Below are positions 63,081-64,000 of a stretch of DNA of 64,000 nucleotides, piece after piece (position 1 is the first letter of the stretch; each line of letters opens with the position of its first letter). A model generated the notes under the pieces. The model did no database searches. It was not told where the DNA came from and saw only the letters and a program-made list of their open reading frames with translations. The DNA lies in assembly GCA_027604705.1 (NCBI GenBank), contig JADHYV010000014.1:310001-374000 (forward strand). Reading direction: 5' to 3'. This DNA comes from Allomyces arbusculus (Eukaryota; Blastocladiomycota; Blastocladiomycetes; Blastocladiales; Blastocladiaceae). A program made the translations under genes and the position numbers.

Positions 63081-64000
63081 ATGGCCGCCACCTCCGACTC
63101 GCCCGCGGCCGCCGCGCGCGCCGCGCCGTCGACCACGACTTCCGCGGACACGACGTCCTCCACCACCACAACAGCCGCCTGCACGCGTCCGCCGCCGGCC
63201 CTGCCGTCCCCCAACCATGTCGATGCTCTCCTCGCCGCGGCGACTCCCGCCGACCAGCTACGCGCTCTCCGCGCCATCAAAAACGCCGTGATCGGCAACG
63301 CCTCGCACAAGCGCGCCTACCTGCACCATGCCGCCCTACTCCCGTGGCTGCGCGCGTGCCTCGACCAGGCCGACCCGGCGCGTCCGCCCGGCTCTGATCT
63401 ACTCGTACAGGCTGCGACCGTCGTCGGGTCGCTCGCACAAGGTGGGTGGGAAAGCCGCTGCGGGACCGTGATCCCTCCCGCTCCACCGCTCACACCCTCC
63501 CTCCGATCTCTCCCGTGCAGGCATCGACGAAGCTGTCCCGCTGCTCGCGGCACACGACCTCCCGACCTCCCTCGTCCGTCTGCTCGTCTCGAGCACAACA
63601 TCGACCGACGCGGCGACCCCACTCCTCGACGCCGTGACCCGCGCGCTGAAGCTGCTCTATGCACACGCGCACGCGCCCAAGGCCGCGCTGAACGGCGATG
63701 CCCCCCTCGCGGCACTCGTCGCCCTGATCGATCGCGGCGCTGCGGCCCCACCGGCATCTCCCGCCGCGCGACTCGCCGCAAATGCCGCGTCGGTTCTGTC
63801 GCGGTGCTGCGACGCCCCAGCGATGCAGGCGCGGGTCGTCGCGTGTGGGGCCGTACCAGCGCTACTGCGGCTGCTGCTGATGGTCGGCAAGGCGGCGCCC
63901 GGTGGACGAGCGCGCGCGCACCAGGCGGCGCTGGATGCGTTGGGCGCACTGTGTCGGGATAATCGCGCAGTCGCGGCCGAGGTGGTGCAGATGCGAGGTA
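63081..64000 (+). CDS. ARMC8/Vid28-like armadillo protein, 5' part
   Basis: Exon 1 (63081-63441) and exon 2 (from 63521) join in frame (GT donor, GTGCAG acceptor, 79-base intron) and run off the window end. After a Ser/Thr/Ala-rich leader the first armadillo unit reads LLAAATPADQLRALRAIKNA then VIGNASHKRAYL. This closely follows the family start of ARMC8 and yeast Vid28/Gid5 (LxxLRxIKNxxIGNxxxKxxYxxxG). Further helices follow: LLVQAATVVGSLAQGIDEAV, TPLLDAVTRALKLLYAHA, AARLAANAASVLSRCC, VACGAVPALLRLLLM and ALDALGALCRDNRAVAAEVV. ARMC8/Gid5 is a scaffold of the GID/CTLH ubiquitin ligase and positions substrate receptors. Only about 280 residues are visible. Confidence 0.8.

Noticed and set aside
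1-64000. tRNA, rRNA, CRISPR arrays, transposases, reverse transcriptases or virus-like elements
   Set aside because: I looked for their hallmarks on both strands and saw none. Only one inverted repeat of MITE type is present.

Overview
This window is nuclear DNA of a GC-rich eukaryote. Genes are separated by a few hundred bases, run on both strands, and are cut by short introns of about 45-140 bases (mostly 60-80) with GT donors and CTAG/CAG acceptors. The gene set is fungal in style: Bsd2/Ndfip adaptor, Efg1, Trm10, Spt3, Coq11-like reductase, Sti1. It also contains genes normally kept only by flagellated lineages (a C20orf85/CIMIP1-like tubulin-lumen protein, a SPATA4-type CH-like protein, an RJL GTPase) and a P2X receptor. 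That mix points to a zoosporic fungus, most likely Blastocladiomycota (Allomyces/Catenaria type). The assignment is an inference from gene content.

Layout. 1-415: 3' part of a polytopic membrane protein gene (minus). 415-2146: no clear gene; possible decayed coding sequence near 1080-1620. 2147-4143: P2X receptor in eight exons (minus). 5308-6286: HAD phosphatase (plus). 6444-9038: F-box protein (minus). 9588-10493: glyoxalase II (minus). 10906-12132: low-complexity coiled-coil protein (plus). 13244-15708: membrane-anchored ubiquitin protease (minus). 16303-17035: CIMIP1-like ciliary protein (plus). 17581-18564: Efg1 (minus). 19053-20385: Bsd2/Ndfip adaptor (minus). 21025-22916: cofactor-independent phosphoglycerate mutase (minus). 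24098-26100: Sti1/Hop (plus). 26409-30364: NPC1 (minus). 31451-40611: a 3026-residue protein of ASH/MSP-like repeats (plus). 40960-42018: RJL small GTPase (minus). 42308-43898: Spt3 (plus). 44086-45510: ASCC1 (plus). 46120-47184: NmrA-like protein (minus). 48846-49745: SPATA4-like protein (minus). 50481-53457: ABCG transporter (plus). 53661-54915: Trm10 (minus). 54916-56816: gene-free, AT-richer, with an inverted repeat. 56817-57557: Gly/Ser/Tyr/Asp repeat protein (plus). 58771-61209: Cdc20/Cdh1-like WD40 protein (minus). 61934-62791: Coq11-like reductase (plus). 63081-end: ARMC8-like armadillo protein (plus, partial).

The genes do not form one pathway. Several neighbours are divergent and share short intergenic promoters, the tightest being RJL/Spt3 at 289 bases. 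Three genes relate to the flagellum (CIMIP1, SPATA4, RJL) and the giant ASH-repeat protein may do so. Others cover ubiquitin and proteostasis (USP, F-box, Bsd2 adaptor, Cdc20-like, ARMC8/GID, Sti1), RNA modification and processing (Trm10, Efg1, ASCC1), transcription (Spt3), membrane transport and signalling (P2X, NPC1, ABCG), and metabolism (iPGM, glyoxalase II, HAD, Coq11-like). I saw no transposase, reverse transcriptase, virus-like element, rRNA, tRNA or CRISPR array.

The items most worth a second look are the P2X receptor lacking the usual ATP-site lysines, the giant ASH-repeat protein with a coiled-coil hairpin between two beta domains, the ten-residue tandem-repeat Gly/Ser/Tyr/Asp protein, the J-domain-less RJL GTPase, the Cdc20-like protein with eroded APC/C-binding motifs, and the inverted repeat at 55.56-55.72 kb.
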